Positions 1-9,757 are shown, counted from the first letter of the stretch. The stretch is 64,000 nucleotides of DNA from Diospyros lotus (GCF_014633365.1 NC_068347.1:18498433-18562432); one strand, 5' to 3'. Made by a program: numbers and translations. Notes: generated from the letters alone by a model not told the origin.

Positions 1-250
1 GGGCGAGGGCAACAGAAGGCGAGCGAGGATGAGCGAGGGCGAGGGCGAGACGAGGGCGAGGGCGAGACAGAGGGCAAGCGAGGGCGAGAGTGAGGGGCGC
101 GGGAGAGGGCGAGGGTGAGGGCGAGATAGAGGGCGAGGTGAGGGCGAGGGCGAGGGCGAGATGAGGGTGAGGGCAAGGGCGACAGAGGGTGAGGGCGAGA
201 TAGAGGGCGAGGGCGAGGGCAAGACAGAGGGCGAGAGGTGAGGCTGAGAG
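1..250. repeat. GAGGGC/GAGGGCGA degenerate minisatellite
   Basis: About 250 bases consist almost entirely of variants of a short GAGGGC or GAGGGCGA unit, with interspersed GAGAT and GAGACA variants. The strand is strongly purine-rich. No reading frame or element end is visible in it. It may be a simple satellite or internal repeat of the neighbouring hAT element, whose left end is not visible in the window. Confidence 0.85.
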
Positions 251-299
251 CGAGGGGCGAGGGTTGTTTGGGAGCGGGCTATTTGGGGGGGGGGGGTGG

Positions 300-477
300 T
301 GTGGCCGATTAGCAGGCTAGCCCGGCCCGCCACCATTTGGCCCACCGGGCCAAGCGGGCCGGGCCAAATCGGCCCGGCCTTAAATGGGCCAGCAAAATGC
401 TGGCCCTCGCCCGGTGCCGAGCCGGGCCGGGCCCCAACGGGCCAGCCCGTCAGGCCAAGCCCATTTTTCCATCTCTA
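300..477. mobile_element. Right end of a hAT-like DNA transposon
   Basis: A GC-rich block of GGGCCGGGCC-type direct and inverted repeats ends in CCATCTCTA at 477, the reverse of a TAGAGATGG terminal inverted repeat. Such repeats next to this terminus are typical of many plant hAT elements. The element has landed in Gypsy-1 reverse transcriptase, whose reading resumes at 478, so 478-485 (CTTCGAGG) would be one 8-bp target duplication. The left terminus is not seen, so the element is truncated or starts outside the window. No transposase is visible. The short proline/glycine-rich frame here is a by-product of the repeats. Confidence 0.55.
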
Positions 478-1569
478 CTTCGAGGGATAGCCAACAATTG
501 AATGGTAGTTAGCCTTTGCTCCAATTCTTGGAAACAAGCCTCACAAGATTCATTCCACTCAAATTTGACCCCTTTTCGCATCAGCTTCGTCAATGGGGAG
601 GACAAGAGGGCAAACTACTCAATAAACTGCTAGTAGTAGCCTGCTAATCTTAGAAAACTACAAATCCCAATCATCGTCGTAGGCCTTGGCCAATCAATCA
701 CAGCCTTAACCTTCTCAAAATCAACTACAATGCCATCTCCTGAGACCACTTACCCTAGAAACCCAACATGTCGCTGCTAGAAATTACACTTACTAAGTTT
801 GGCATATAATTGTTTCTGTCTAAGCCTTTGCAACACAGCTCTAAGGTGCATCTCATGTGCCTCTGTACTCAGGGAATAAACCAAGATATCATCAATAAAG
901 ACAATCACAAAGTAGTTTAAATATTCCTTAAATACCTAATTCATTAAATCCATAAAAACAAATGGAGCATTAGTCAATCTAAAAGGCATGATTATGAACT
1001 CGTAATGTTCGTAGCGGGTTCAAAAAGTAGTTTTCTGTACATCCTTCTCTTTAACACTCACTTGATGATAGCCGAATTTCAAATCAATTTTAGAAAATAC
1101 TGACGCCCCTCGAAGCTGATCTAGTAAATCATTCACAAGCGGTAATGGGTACTTATTCTTTACTGTCACCTGATTCAATGGACGATGATCAATACATAGC
1201 CTCATAGACCCATCCTTCTTACGCACGAATAATACTAGGGCTCCCCATGGTGATGCACTAGGATGAATAAACCCCGTCTTAATCAATTCGTGTAACTAAT
1301 TCTTCAATTCTTTCAATTCATTTGAGGTCATCCTATAAGGAGCATTCGAAGTAGGTTGAGTGCCTGGCACTAAATCAATAGAAAATTCCACTTCCCTTAG
1401 TGGCGGTAAACTTGAAAACTCATCTGGAAATACATCAGGAAAACCATAAACAACCAAAATCTCTAATAACTCTGCCTCAGTGTTGGCAACTGTAGTAACA
1501 AAAGCGAGGTAAGCCTCGCAGCCATGTCGCAACAATTGCTCTGCTTTCATCACTGAAATCATCGGCGTC
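478..1569 (-). pseudogene. Gypsy-1 reverse transcriptase and start of RNase H
   Basis: In the element this region would copy RNA to DNA. On the minus strand the linker before RT is readable (motifs CEAYLAFV, VFPDEFSSLPP, PYRMTSNELKELK), followed by the RT core ([18 protein letters not shown], then [12 protein letters not shown]). Towards 490 it continues into the connection region with matches such as NAPFVFMDLMN and CFQELEQRL. Frames shift near 1290 and 1015, and several in-frame stops are present, so no functional enzyme is made. The normal YRD/YVDD-equivalent stretch is not cleanly readable. The downstream part of RNase H and all of integrase are absent because of the hAT junction at 478. 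Confidence 0.85.
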
Positions 1570-1574
1570 AAACT
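1570..1574. other. Target site duplication of Copia-1 (left copy)
   Basis: AAACT lies immediately left of the 5' LTR start and is repeated at 9244-9248 immediately right of the 3' LTR end. A 5-bp duplication is the normal size for LTR retrotransposons and proves both ends of Copia-1. Confidence 0.85.
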
Positions 1575-1825
1575 TAATAATTTGTTTTGATAATGATCAA
1601 CAAAATGGTTCACGGCGTATTTCAAATATTTTGTTTTCAAGGTAAAAATCATTTTTCTTATCCTTATAGAAATCTAATTACTATCTAAATCATGTGGTTT
1701 ATAAGAAGCTCGAGATGATATATGTTCTTCAAATAAATTTCATATGTTTCAAAAACTTAAGATTTCAAAGAATGGAGAAAAGGTTGTTTTTAAATCAAAT
1801 GTTCTTTTGAAACATTAAAACAAAA

Positions 1826-2120
1826 TGTCGACAGTTCTAAAGAGATGTCGACAGTTTCTTGTTCTTGGGTAAAAATGTTGACAGTATATCCTAAAACTGT
1901 CGACAATTTTTAAGTTTATAGCCCAAACTATCGGTAGTCTTCATAAAACCGTCGATAGATAAAATGCATGCTCTCAATTTCTGAATGTTGACAGTTTTTG
2001 CATCAATAATGTCAACAATTTTTGAAAATTGTTGACAACCTCTCTGAAAATGTCGATAGTTGTTCAAATTTGAAGTAACCTGTTGACAGCCTGAAAATAA
2101 ACTGTTAGCAGTCTCTTTGG
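1826..2120 (+). promoter_or_regulatory. U3 array of TGTCGACAGT-like near-palindromes
   Basis: At least ten copies or decayed copies of a 10-base near-palindrome with a TCGA core occur within about 300 bases. Clear copies are TGTCGACAGT at 1826-1835 and 1846-1855, with CTGTCGACAA near 1898. Others read TTGA or TCAA instead of TCGA, as expected from loss of methylated CpG. The array lies about 90 to 380 bases upstream of the LTR TATA box and is repeated in the 3' LTR (about 8078-8370). A role as an enhancer or protein-binding array is an inference. Confidence 0.6.
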
Positions 2121-2210
2121 CAGACAGCTTGTAACGACTAAAATCTTCTATCTTCTATGATGATGTCTCCACTTACAATGGGATGATTCTTGCATGGGCT
2201 TTCAAATCTA

Positions 2211-2218
2211 TATAAATA
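2211..2218 (+). promoter_or_regulatory. Copia-1 LTR TATA box
   Basis: TATAAATA follows the motif array and precedes the hairpin-rich presumed R/U5 part of the LTR. The 3' LTR has the same site at 8464-8470. This position fits the U3/R promoter of the element. Confidence 0.6.
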
Positions 2219-2388
2219 ACAGTCAAGAGGAGAATTCAAACTACTGAAGTGATCTATCTACAAGCTCCCAAGTGCTCATCAATTGTTGTGCTTCTTTTGT
2301 GCCCTAAATCTCTTTGCTTTCAAGGCTTGTATTTTATTTGTTTAAAAGCATATGTTTAGCCTTGCATTTTTTCTTGATTACATTGTAA

Positions 2389-2577
2389 CTAAGAAGGCAT
2401 ACTCTTAGAAATTCATCTCTTGTATCGTTTCTTTTGTTCCTAGCTTGCATAGATAGAGGACCTATTTGTCATAATAGGAGGTTTGTATTACTTAGCATTG
2501 TTAGAGGGCTTGCTTTATTAAGCAAGAGGATTGTATCTTCCTAGCCTAATGCTGGAGGGCCTATCCAGTCTGATAGG
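2389..2577 (+). other. Array of four short hairpins in Copia-1 5' LTR
   Basis: The hairpins are CTAAGA/TCTTAG (2389-2408), CCTATT/AATAGG (2461-2478), CTTGCTT/AAGCAAG (2509-2526) and CCTATC/GATAGG (2560-2577). The last three are each exactly 18 bases long and sit in a common frame, GAGG before and AGAG or AGG after. Stem sequences differ but remain complementary. The same hairpins recur in the 3' LTR at 8711-8728, 8759-8776 and 8822-8839, and a 20-base version in a different LTR at 62047-62066. They lie downstream of the TATA box, so they would be in the RNA. Confidence 0.6.
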
Positions 2578-2608
2578 AGAGTTATAGTGTTTTGCTTGAA
2601 AATCCTTA

Positions 2609-3405
2609 AAGGCTATTTGGCTTAGCAGTTTGATCGCTTTTAAACTGCTTATGCAGCGTATACACTATATAGCGTTTTATTATGATGTGTTTGGCAATAA
2701 CACTCAATTGAAAAGCTGTGTAGTTTAAAAGCTATTGCAATAGCGTTTTACAAAAGCTGGTGCCCCCAGCTTTAGCAAAAAATGCTATATATTTGACCGA
2801 TGAAAATACTGTTCTGCTCTCAAGTTACATCTTCTTCTCCTCCTTTACTCTCCTCCCATCATCTTCCCTTTGCTTCTTGCCATTACTGCCACTGCCGCTG
2901 GGCTGCCACCGTCGCCCCTCCTCTAAATCTGCCGTCGCCGTCGTCCAGTTGGGCTGCCGCCGTCGCCCCTTCCCCAGATCCACCATCGGCTGCTGTTCTT
3001 GTTGTTCTTCGGCCACTGTTCTTCTCGCACCGGTGCGGCATATATATATATTATATGTTATATGTTATATGTATATATATATATAACACAAAATAATATA
3101 TATTATTATTATATACAACATATATAATATATAGTAATATTGTATTAATATATTTTTAATAATTATGTATAATTTATTAACATTTAATAATAAAATTTTA
3201 CATCATTTAACATCATGTTTATTTTAGTCTTTTTGTCAAGTTTTAATAACTTATCAGCTCTTTCAAACCAAACACATAAATATTAACTGATAGCTTAAAA
3301 TCACATTTATCTAAACACATTATCAACTTAAATACTATCTAACTTTTAACTTGAAATCTAAATAACTTAAAAGCTATAAAAAGAATCGGTAAGCCAAACA
3401 GCCTC
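2609..3405. mobile_element. Non-autonomous PIF/Harbinger-like element
   Basis: It is present in the 5' LTR and absent from the otherwise matching 3' LTR, so both ends are exact. The ends are imperfect inverted repeats (AAGGCTATTTGGCTTA on the left, the reverse of GAGGCTGTTTGGCTTA on the right), and the 3-bp duplication TTA (2606-2608, 3406-3408) is the classic PIF/Harbinger signature. The interior has no transposase. A 200-bp GC-rich, CTTCTT/GCCGTC-rich stretch (about 2815-3035) unlike the AT-rich rest could be captured host sequence. It entered after Copia-1 inserted. Confidence 0.85.
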
Positions 3406-3422
3406 TTAGTGAGGAGCTAAGG

Positions 3423-3455
3423 TAGTGGATTAGGCCTGTTTAAGCTGAACCACTA
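3423..3455 (+). other. Conserved terminal hairpin of the LTR family
   Basis: TAGTGG pairs with CCACTA and, in the better preserved copies, AGGCTT with AAGCC, giving about 13 paired bases with one bulge. The motif stands just before TATAAAT. It recurs at 8885-8917, 62113-62146 and, in shorter form, at 6501-6530 in otherwise diverged LTRs. This suggests a constrained RNA structure. Confidence 0.5.
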
Positions 3456-3776
3456 TAAATCCTCGTGTTCTCTTATGCTTGTGTTCCTTGTTTATTTATC
3501 TTTTTAAGCATCTATATATTCCTCACTTGATTCATATATTTACCCTTTCGTTGAAATAGATTTCATATTTTTTTTTGTGTTCTCCATTGTCAAGACGAGA
3601 TTGTCTTTATACGATTGATACCTCATCGTGTCATTTAAAGGTCTTGCAGCTTAATGAAGCCGTGGTCTTCATAGACGACATCTCATTTTTTATCAAAATT
3701 TTTTTTAAGGAAATAGATTTTTTTTTCCAATTCACCCCCCTCTTAGTGTGTGCGATAGAAATTCAAATGTAACAAT

Positions 3777-3789
3777 TGGTATCAGAGCC
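3777..3789 (+). other. Copia-1 primer binding site
   Basis: TGGTATCAGAGCC starts three bases after the LTR and is complementary to the 3' end of plant initiator tRNA-Met, the usual primer for copia minus-strand DNA synthesis. Confidence 0.9.
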
Positions 3790-3840
3790 AAGATCCCAAT
3801 CTCTTCTAATAGGTCTAGCAACCTAGGGTAAGATCCATGT

Positions 3841-4957
3841 ATGGCTCATTTTGCTAGCTCATCCCAATTCAAGGGTGAATGCACCTCTCATCCACCTTTA
3901 TTTGATGGTACTAACTATAACTATTGGAAGGAAAGAATGAAAATTTATCTTATGCAGGATTCCTCTCTTATGCAAGCCATCAAGAAGCAAATCACACTAG
4001 CTGACATGGAGAAAATGGAGACTTGGACAGTAGAGGAAAGGAGAAATATGGAAATCAATGCAAAGGCAATGAATGCATTTATATGTTCCTTAAATGAAGA
4101 AGAATTCAACCATATCTCAACTTGCAAGACTGCCAAAGAAATTTGGGACAAGCTAGAGGTAACACATGAAGGTATGAAACAGGTAAAAGAAACAAAATTC
4201 AGTTTACTTGTTCATGATTATGAATTATTTTCTATGAAAGAGGATGAATCTATAAAGGATATGTTCACTAGATTTAATGATATAGTTTCAGGTCTAGAAT
4301 CACTAGGAAAAACATATGCAAATGGAGAAAAAGTAAGAAAAAATTTGATAAGTCTTCCTAGAAATTGGGATCCTAAGGTTACAGCCATAATAGAAGCCAA
4401 AGACATAGATACTTTAACTTTTGATACTTTGTTAGGATCACTAATGGCACACGAAATTATGATGAAAACAAATGATGTAGATGAATCAAGGAAAAATAAA
4501 AATATATCTTTTAAGGTAGAAACCGATAATCAAGATTCACAAGATAGTGATACCGAAAACTTTGCAATGTTTACTAGGAGATTTAATAGATTTATAAGAA
4601 ATTGTAAATTCAATCAAAGAAGGCATTTTAAGAAAGATAATGAACTAAAGAAAGAAGGTTCTAAAGAAATTAGATGTTATGAATGCAAGAAAATAGGTCA
4701 TGTAAGGACGGAATGTCCTCTCTTGAAGAAAAAGGAGCGGAAAGGGAAAAAGAAAGCCTTAGCCGCATGGAGCGAAAATAACTTCTTATCAGGAGATGAA
4801 GATCAAGATGAAGAAGTAGCCAATCTTTGTCTAATGACCACAATTGAAGAGGTTGATCTTGCTACAAATGTTGTGAGAAGCAAGTGGTTTCTTGATAGTG
4901 ATTGTTCAAAACACATAACTAGAGATGAATGACTCTTCAACAACATCACCTACAAAC
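3841..4957 (+). pseudogene. Copia-1 gag and start of protease
   Basis: An open frame of 363 codons starts 52 bases after the primer site. It encodes a retroviral-type capsid (gag) with the UBN2-like start (DGTNYNYWKERM near residue 21) and one CCHC zinc knuckle (CYECKKIGHVRTEC, about residues 279-292), which would bind element RNA. The frame runs into protease, where the catalytic DSG has become DSD (WFLDSDCSKH, near residue 350). It then stops at a TGA that probably replaced a tryptophan codon. The frame continues to 4957, where a solo LTR splits it, and resumes at 7022. Capsid is nearly intact, but protease is dead by both substitution and interruption. Confidence 0.9.
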
Positions 4958-7016
4958 TGATGTTGCACCTTTTTGTATATTAATTTTGATGATGAAAAAC
5001 ATCTATTGGCTAAATCCCTAAGTCATGAGTCAAGGTTGTGGTTTTCAACATATATCAATATCAATAGCAAATATTACTTTGTGAAAATGAAAAGAAAAAT
5101 GAATTCCAAGTATCAAGGTTTGCAAAACCTTATTTTTTTTCTAAGTCTGGAAGGTTAGCACCTTATAAGGAGACATATAAGAAAATGTTTTTTTTTAGAA
5201 AACTATCTCTTGGTATTTTGATAGCTAACAGTCATTAGTGTTAAAATAATTTTTAATGAATTTTTCAAGAAATAGAAAATATATATTTTGGAGGTGGTAA
5301 AATTACAAAATTCTGAGTTTGTACTAAAACCAAAATTCTACTTTCTTATTGTTATGGATTTTGAATTTTTGGATATTTTTATTGAATCCAAATAGGAGGT
5401 ATTTTTTTATTTACATTTATGTATTAAAGTAAATGGAAGGTAAAATATAAATAAAAGAAAATGTGAACACTTACTTTTAAAACTCTATCATGTTTCCATG
5501 TATGTTTCGAAACCCTTTGAAAAGGTTTTCATGTTTTCTAAAGTGTGTGTGCTATTTTGTAACATCTATGTATTAGCATTTGTTTCAGGTTTTGAACTAT
5601 GTTTCGAAACCTCATTTTTAGATAGGTATATTTCGAAACATATATATATATATATATATCATGTTTTGAAACCTCTGACATTCTGTCAGCAGATCATTTA
5701 AAAATCGAGATACATTTGTTTTGCAATTTTTTTTATCAAAATCATTTGTTTAATGCTTTCTCTATGCTTTAAGGATTCAAATTCAAATTTGAATTGGAGA
5801 TCATTATTAATCATAGTGGGCATAAGACCTTGTCTCCCACCCAATGCTGTCTCTAAGTGTAAGTACAGCTAGAAAGGCTGTATGTTTCGAAACATGAGTA
5901 TTTTTCGAAACCTTAGTGTATATTTGTGATGTTTCGAAATCTACTTTTCTGTCTTGGCTCTAACGGCTATAAAAATGGCTAGATTTATATCTATTGATAT
6001 AAATAGCATATATTTGAAGATAAGAACAAATAAGAACAAGAGAGAACACACTAGAGACACATACACAAGCATAAGTGGTGATCAAAACCTTTATTCAACT
6101 TCTCAAAGAAGATCTTCTGCAAATCTTACTTTTGTGCATTATAAGTGAAAAGGAGAAGCAAGTGAAAAACTGAAGTCTCATCTTGTCTAGCTCTCCTCAC
6201 CTCAAGCTAAGAGGTTTGTGCAGCCATTGGTAAGATATTCATTGCTATAAATTCATTGGGCTGTAAAGATAAAGTTTTATTCATCTTGTTAATGTTGTAA
6301 GGTTTGAGTTTAGCCTAAAACTTATTGTGGTGTAAAGGTTTGAGTTGAGCTTAAAACTCACTTGCTGAAAGGTTTAAGTTGAGCCATAAAAACTCATTGT
6401 ACAAGGTTTTGGGGTGAACCGTGGTAAAACCTTTATTGTGGTTGATCACTAGTAAAAGTGATTGGGATTGAAAAATCCTTCAACTAAGTAAGCTTGAAGG
6501 TAGTGGAGTAGGCAGGGTGTCGAACCACTATATATCTTGTGTGCATTTAATCTTTCGCTTTTGCTTATTGATTATTGTCTATTGCTTATGCTTGTTTAAT
6601 CTTCCATAAGATTGTCATCAAAGGCTAAAACAGTTTTCTTGAACATAAGTTTATACACATACATATAAACATATCTTTGATATACAAACACTTTTGGTAT
6701 ACTCTTATGTAAATCATCTTTGCTAAAGATCATTACTTTGAAATACAAGCTAAAAGATTTCAAATCAAGCAAAACAAAATAGTAGATTTTGAAACCATTT
6801 CATATTTCGAAACAAGCAAAACAGTGAGGTATATTTTGAAACATATATAGTAGGTTTCGAAACCTACTTAATAGAAAGGTTTATTTCGAAACATATATCC
6901 TATATTTCGAAACCTAGTTTTTTGCCATCAATTAAAGTTTTAAATTATTGAAAATTTATACAAATCCCAAAATACCCCCCTTCTTGGGATATATTTGCCA
7001 TCATTAGGAACCAACA
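4958..7016 (+). repeat. Solo copia-type LTR inside Copia-1
   Basis: It starts TGATGTTG and ends CCAACA, with perfect CAAAC duplications at 4953-4957 and 7017-7021, so it is a solo LTR left by recombination between two LTRs. At 2059 bp it is long, as in SIRE-like elements. Upstream of a TATAAATA site near 5998 it carries many copies of GTTTCGAAAC or decayed forms (5500-5945). Further copies lie near its right end (6785-6915). Downstream, 6298-6450 holds repeated units (AGGTTTGAGTT...AAACTC, AGGTTTT...AAAACCT) able to form hairpins. Short frames inside it are not genes. Confidence 0.9.
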
Positions 7017-7021
7017 CAAAC

Positions 7022-7811
7022 AAGGAGGTAACGTTGTCTATGGTGAAAACTCAAAATGTAAAATTTGTGGCATTGGCTCTATATGTTTTCAAAATTTTGT
7101 GCTTGAAAATGTTGCTTTGGTAGATGGTTTTAAACACAATTTAATTAGTATAAGTCAATTGTGTGACAATGAAAATAAAGTGTGTTTTAACACCTATGCA
7201 TGTGAGGTATCATGTTTAAAAACAAATGATATAAAAATTGAAGGAAATAGAATTGATAATGTATAGATAATTTACCTAAACCTATCCTTATCTAGTATAG
7301 AAAGATGTCTAATAACCACCATATCTCAAAATACTTGGTTATGGCATAGTAGACTAGGTCGTGCTAGTATGAATCTTGTTAATAAATTATCTAAACATGA
7401 TCTTGTTAAAGGGCTACCTAAGTTAAAATATGAAAGAGATCACCTTTGTGAAGCTTACATGAAAGGCAAGCAAATAAGTATTTTCTTCAAACCCTCAAAT
7501 GAAGTCTCAACTTCTAGACCTCTAGCATTACTTCACTTAGATCTTTTTAGACCTATGAAAACCCAAAGCCTAGGAGGTAAACATTATACCCTTGTCATTG
7601 TAGATGGCTACTCTAGGTTTACTTGGGTAATATTTCTTGCCTCTAAAAATGAAACGTTCAAACAATTCGAAATATTTTGCAAAAGAGTTCAAAAGGATAA
7701 AGGCATATGCATTTCAAAGATAAGAAGTGATCATAGAGGAGAATTTGAAAATGAACACTTTAAACATTTCTGTGAAGAAAATGGTACTGAAATGGCTAGG
7801 ACCATGTTTAC
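7022..7811 (+). pseudogene. Copia-1 protease end and partial integrase
   Basis: Reading resumes with the protease tail (FKHNLISISQLC), then, after a stop near 7263, the integrase zinc-binding region (WLWHSRLGRASMNL, normally HHCC) and catalytic core (LVIVDGYSRFTWVIFLASK, then RSDHRGEFEN). The first and second catalytic aspartates are readable (VDGYSR, RSDHRGEF), but the segment with the catalytic glutamate (normally TPQQNGVVER) is deleted. CEENG is followed directly by TEMARTM, a later integrase position. Nothing of RT or RNase H remains before the polypurine tract. The zinc region is damaged, with CEAYMKGK where CEACMKGK-like cysteines are expected. It cannot integrate. Confidence 0.85.
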
Positions 7812-7825
7812 AAAAAGGGGGAGAA
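7812..7825 (+). other. Copia-1 polypurine tract
   Basis: A pure purine run, AAAAAGGGGGAGAA, ends directly at the TG of the 3' LTR. It is the plus-strand primer for reverse transcription and confirms the LTR start. Confidence 0.85.
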
Positions 7826-9243
7826 TGATAATTTGTTTTGATGATGATCAACAAAATGGTTCATGGCATATTTCAAATATTTTGTTTTCAAGGTAAAAAT
7901 CATTTTTCTTATCCTTACAAAAATCTAATTTCTATCTAAATCATGTGGTCTATAAGAAGCTCGAGATGATATATTCTTTTCAAACATATTTCATAAGTTT
8001 CAAAAACTTAAGATTTCAAAGAATGGAGAAAAAGGTTGTTTTCCAATCAAATGTTCTTTTGAAACATTAAAATAAATGTCGACAGTTCTAAAGAGATGTC
8101 AACAGTTTCTTGCGCTTGGGTAAAAATGTCGATAATATATCATAAAACTGTCAACCGTTTTTAAGTTTATAGCCCAAACTGTTGACAGTCTTCATAAAAC
8201 TGTTAACAGATAAAATGCATGCTCTCGGTTTCTAAATGTTGACAGTCTCCGCATCAATAATGTCAACATATTTTTTGAAAACTATCGACAGCCTTTCTGA
8301 AAATGTCGATAGTTGTTCAAATTTAAAGTAATATGTTGATAGCTAGAAAATAAACTGTCGATAGTCTCTTTGGCAGACAGCTTGTAACGGCTAAAATCTT
8401 CTATCTTCTATGATGATGTATCCACTTGCAACGAGATGATTCTTGCATGGGCTTTCAAATCTATATAAATACAAGTCAAGAAGAGAATTCAAACTACCGA
8501 AGTGATCTATCTACAAGCTCCCAAGTGCTCATATGTTGTGATTCTTTTGTGCCTTAAATCTCTTTGCTTTCAAGGCTTGTATTTTATTTGTTTAAAAGCA
8601 TATTTTTAGCCTTGCATTTGTTCTTGATTACATTGTAACTAAGAAGGCATACTCTTAGAAATTCATCTCTTGTATCATTTTGTTTGTTCCTAGCTTGCAT
8701 GGTTAGAGGACCTATTTGTCATAGTAGGAGGTTTGTATTACCTAGCATTACTAGAGGGCTTGCTTTATTAAGCAAGAGGATTATATCTTCCTAGCCTAGT
8801 GTTGGAGTGTAACATGGAGGGCCTATCTGGTGTGATAGGAAAGTTATATTGTTTTGCTTGAAAATCCTTAGTGAAGAGCTAAGGTAGTGGATTAGGCTTG
8901 TTTAAGCCGAACCACTATAAATCCTCATGTTCTCTTGTACTTGTATTCTTTGTTTATTTATCTTTTCAAGCATCTATATATTTCTCACTTGATTCATATA
9001 TTTAACCTTTTACTGAAATAGATTTCATTTTTTTTTTTTTTTGTATTCTTCATTGTCAAGACGAGATTGTCTTTATACGATTGATATCTCATCATGACAT
9101 TTCAAGGTCTTGAGGTTTAACAAAGCCCTAGTCTTCATAGACGACATCTCATTTTTTACCAAAATATTTTTTAAGGAAATAGAATTTGTTTTTTCCAATT
9201 CACCCTCCATCTTAGTGTGTGCCATAGCAATTCAAATCTAACA
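7826..9243 (+). repeat. Copia-1 3' LTR
   Basis: This LTR is 1418 bp, begins TGATAATTTG and ends AACA, followed by the AAACT duplication. It has the same motif array, TATA box and hairpins as the 5' LTR, but no Harbinger insertion. Point differences between the two LTRs are mostly transitions and small indels, indicating appreciable age. Confidence 0.9.
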
Positions 9244-9247
9244 AAAC

Positions 9248-9754
9248 TCATTTCAGTTTAATACCCTTATACATAATCACAGGCTGCTGAGGTAGCTCAA
9301 AATGAATTATCTTCCTTCGACAGTCAATTTTAGCATAATGTCGGAATAACCAATCCATGCCAAGAATAAGATCAAAATCTTTGATATCAAGTACCACTAG
9401 ATCACCAAACAATTCTTTGTCTTGCAACTTGATTTCACAATCCCAGAATATATCACTACCAACTAATACCACATCCCTAAATGTGGACACAAATAGGTTA
9501 TATTGTAGTACAATTTTAAGAATGGGGATATAACATATAGCTTACGGTGCCACAAAAGAATGAGAACAACCTGTATCAAAAAGCACACACACGTCATTTA
9601 AATAAATAATACCTTCAATAGTCTTGTTGCCCTTCTCTACATCAGCTATTGTCAAGGCAAAGACCCTTCCCTGAATATGCAGTCGATTTGGAGCAACAGG
9701 TCGCTGAGTAGGTGGTCTTACCTCCTGTGGAGTTTCCCCTTGCATTCTGGGCAC
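9248..9754 (-). pseudogene. Gypsy-1 aspartic protease
   Basis: On the minus strand the retropepsin active site is readable as VLFDTGCSHSFV (9560-9590 area). In a shifted frame it is followed by the downstream flap and ILGMDWL motif typical of plant Ty3/gypsy protease (DFDLILGMDWLFRHYAKIDC, 9330-9390). A stop at 9248-9250 and a frameshift near 9500 break it. The same stop coincides with the Copia-1 target site. The protease would have processed the Gag-Pol polyprotein. Confidence 0.85.
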
Positions 9755-9757
9755 CCT

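Larger units (their letters stand above)
1575..3774 (+). repeat. Copia-1 5' LTR
   Basis: It aligns along its length with the 3' LTR at 7826-9243, apart from a 797-bp insertion at 2609-3405. The terminal TG has mutated to TA. It ends in AACA just before the primer site. Without the insertion and its TTA duplication it is about 1400 bp. It holds a U3 motif array, a TATA box and an array of hairpins, described separately. Confidence 0.9.
1575..9243 (+). mobile_element. Copia-1: Ty1/copia element nested in Gypsy-1
   Basis: Both LTRs, the primer site, gag, partial protease and integrase, and the polypurine tract are present in order. The AAACT duplication flanks it. Gag style, LTR length (about 1.4 kb without insertions) and the protease context suggest the SIRE-like lineage, which is an inference. 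It lacks the end of integrase and all of reverse transcriptase and RNase H: the readable integrase jumps to a few residues near the polypurine tract. It is therefore non-autonomous. A Harbinger-like element (2609-3405) sits in the 5' LTR and a solo LTR (4958-7016) in the protease. Confidence 0.9.
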
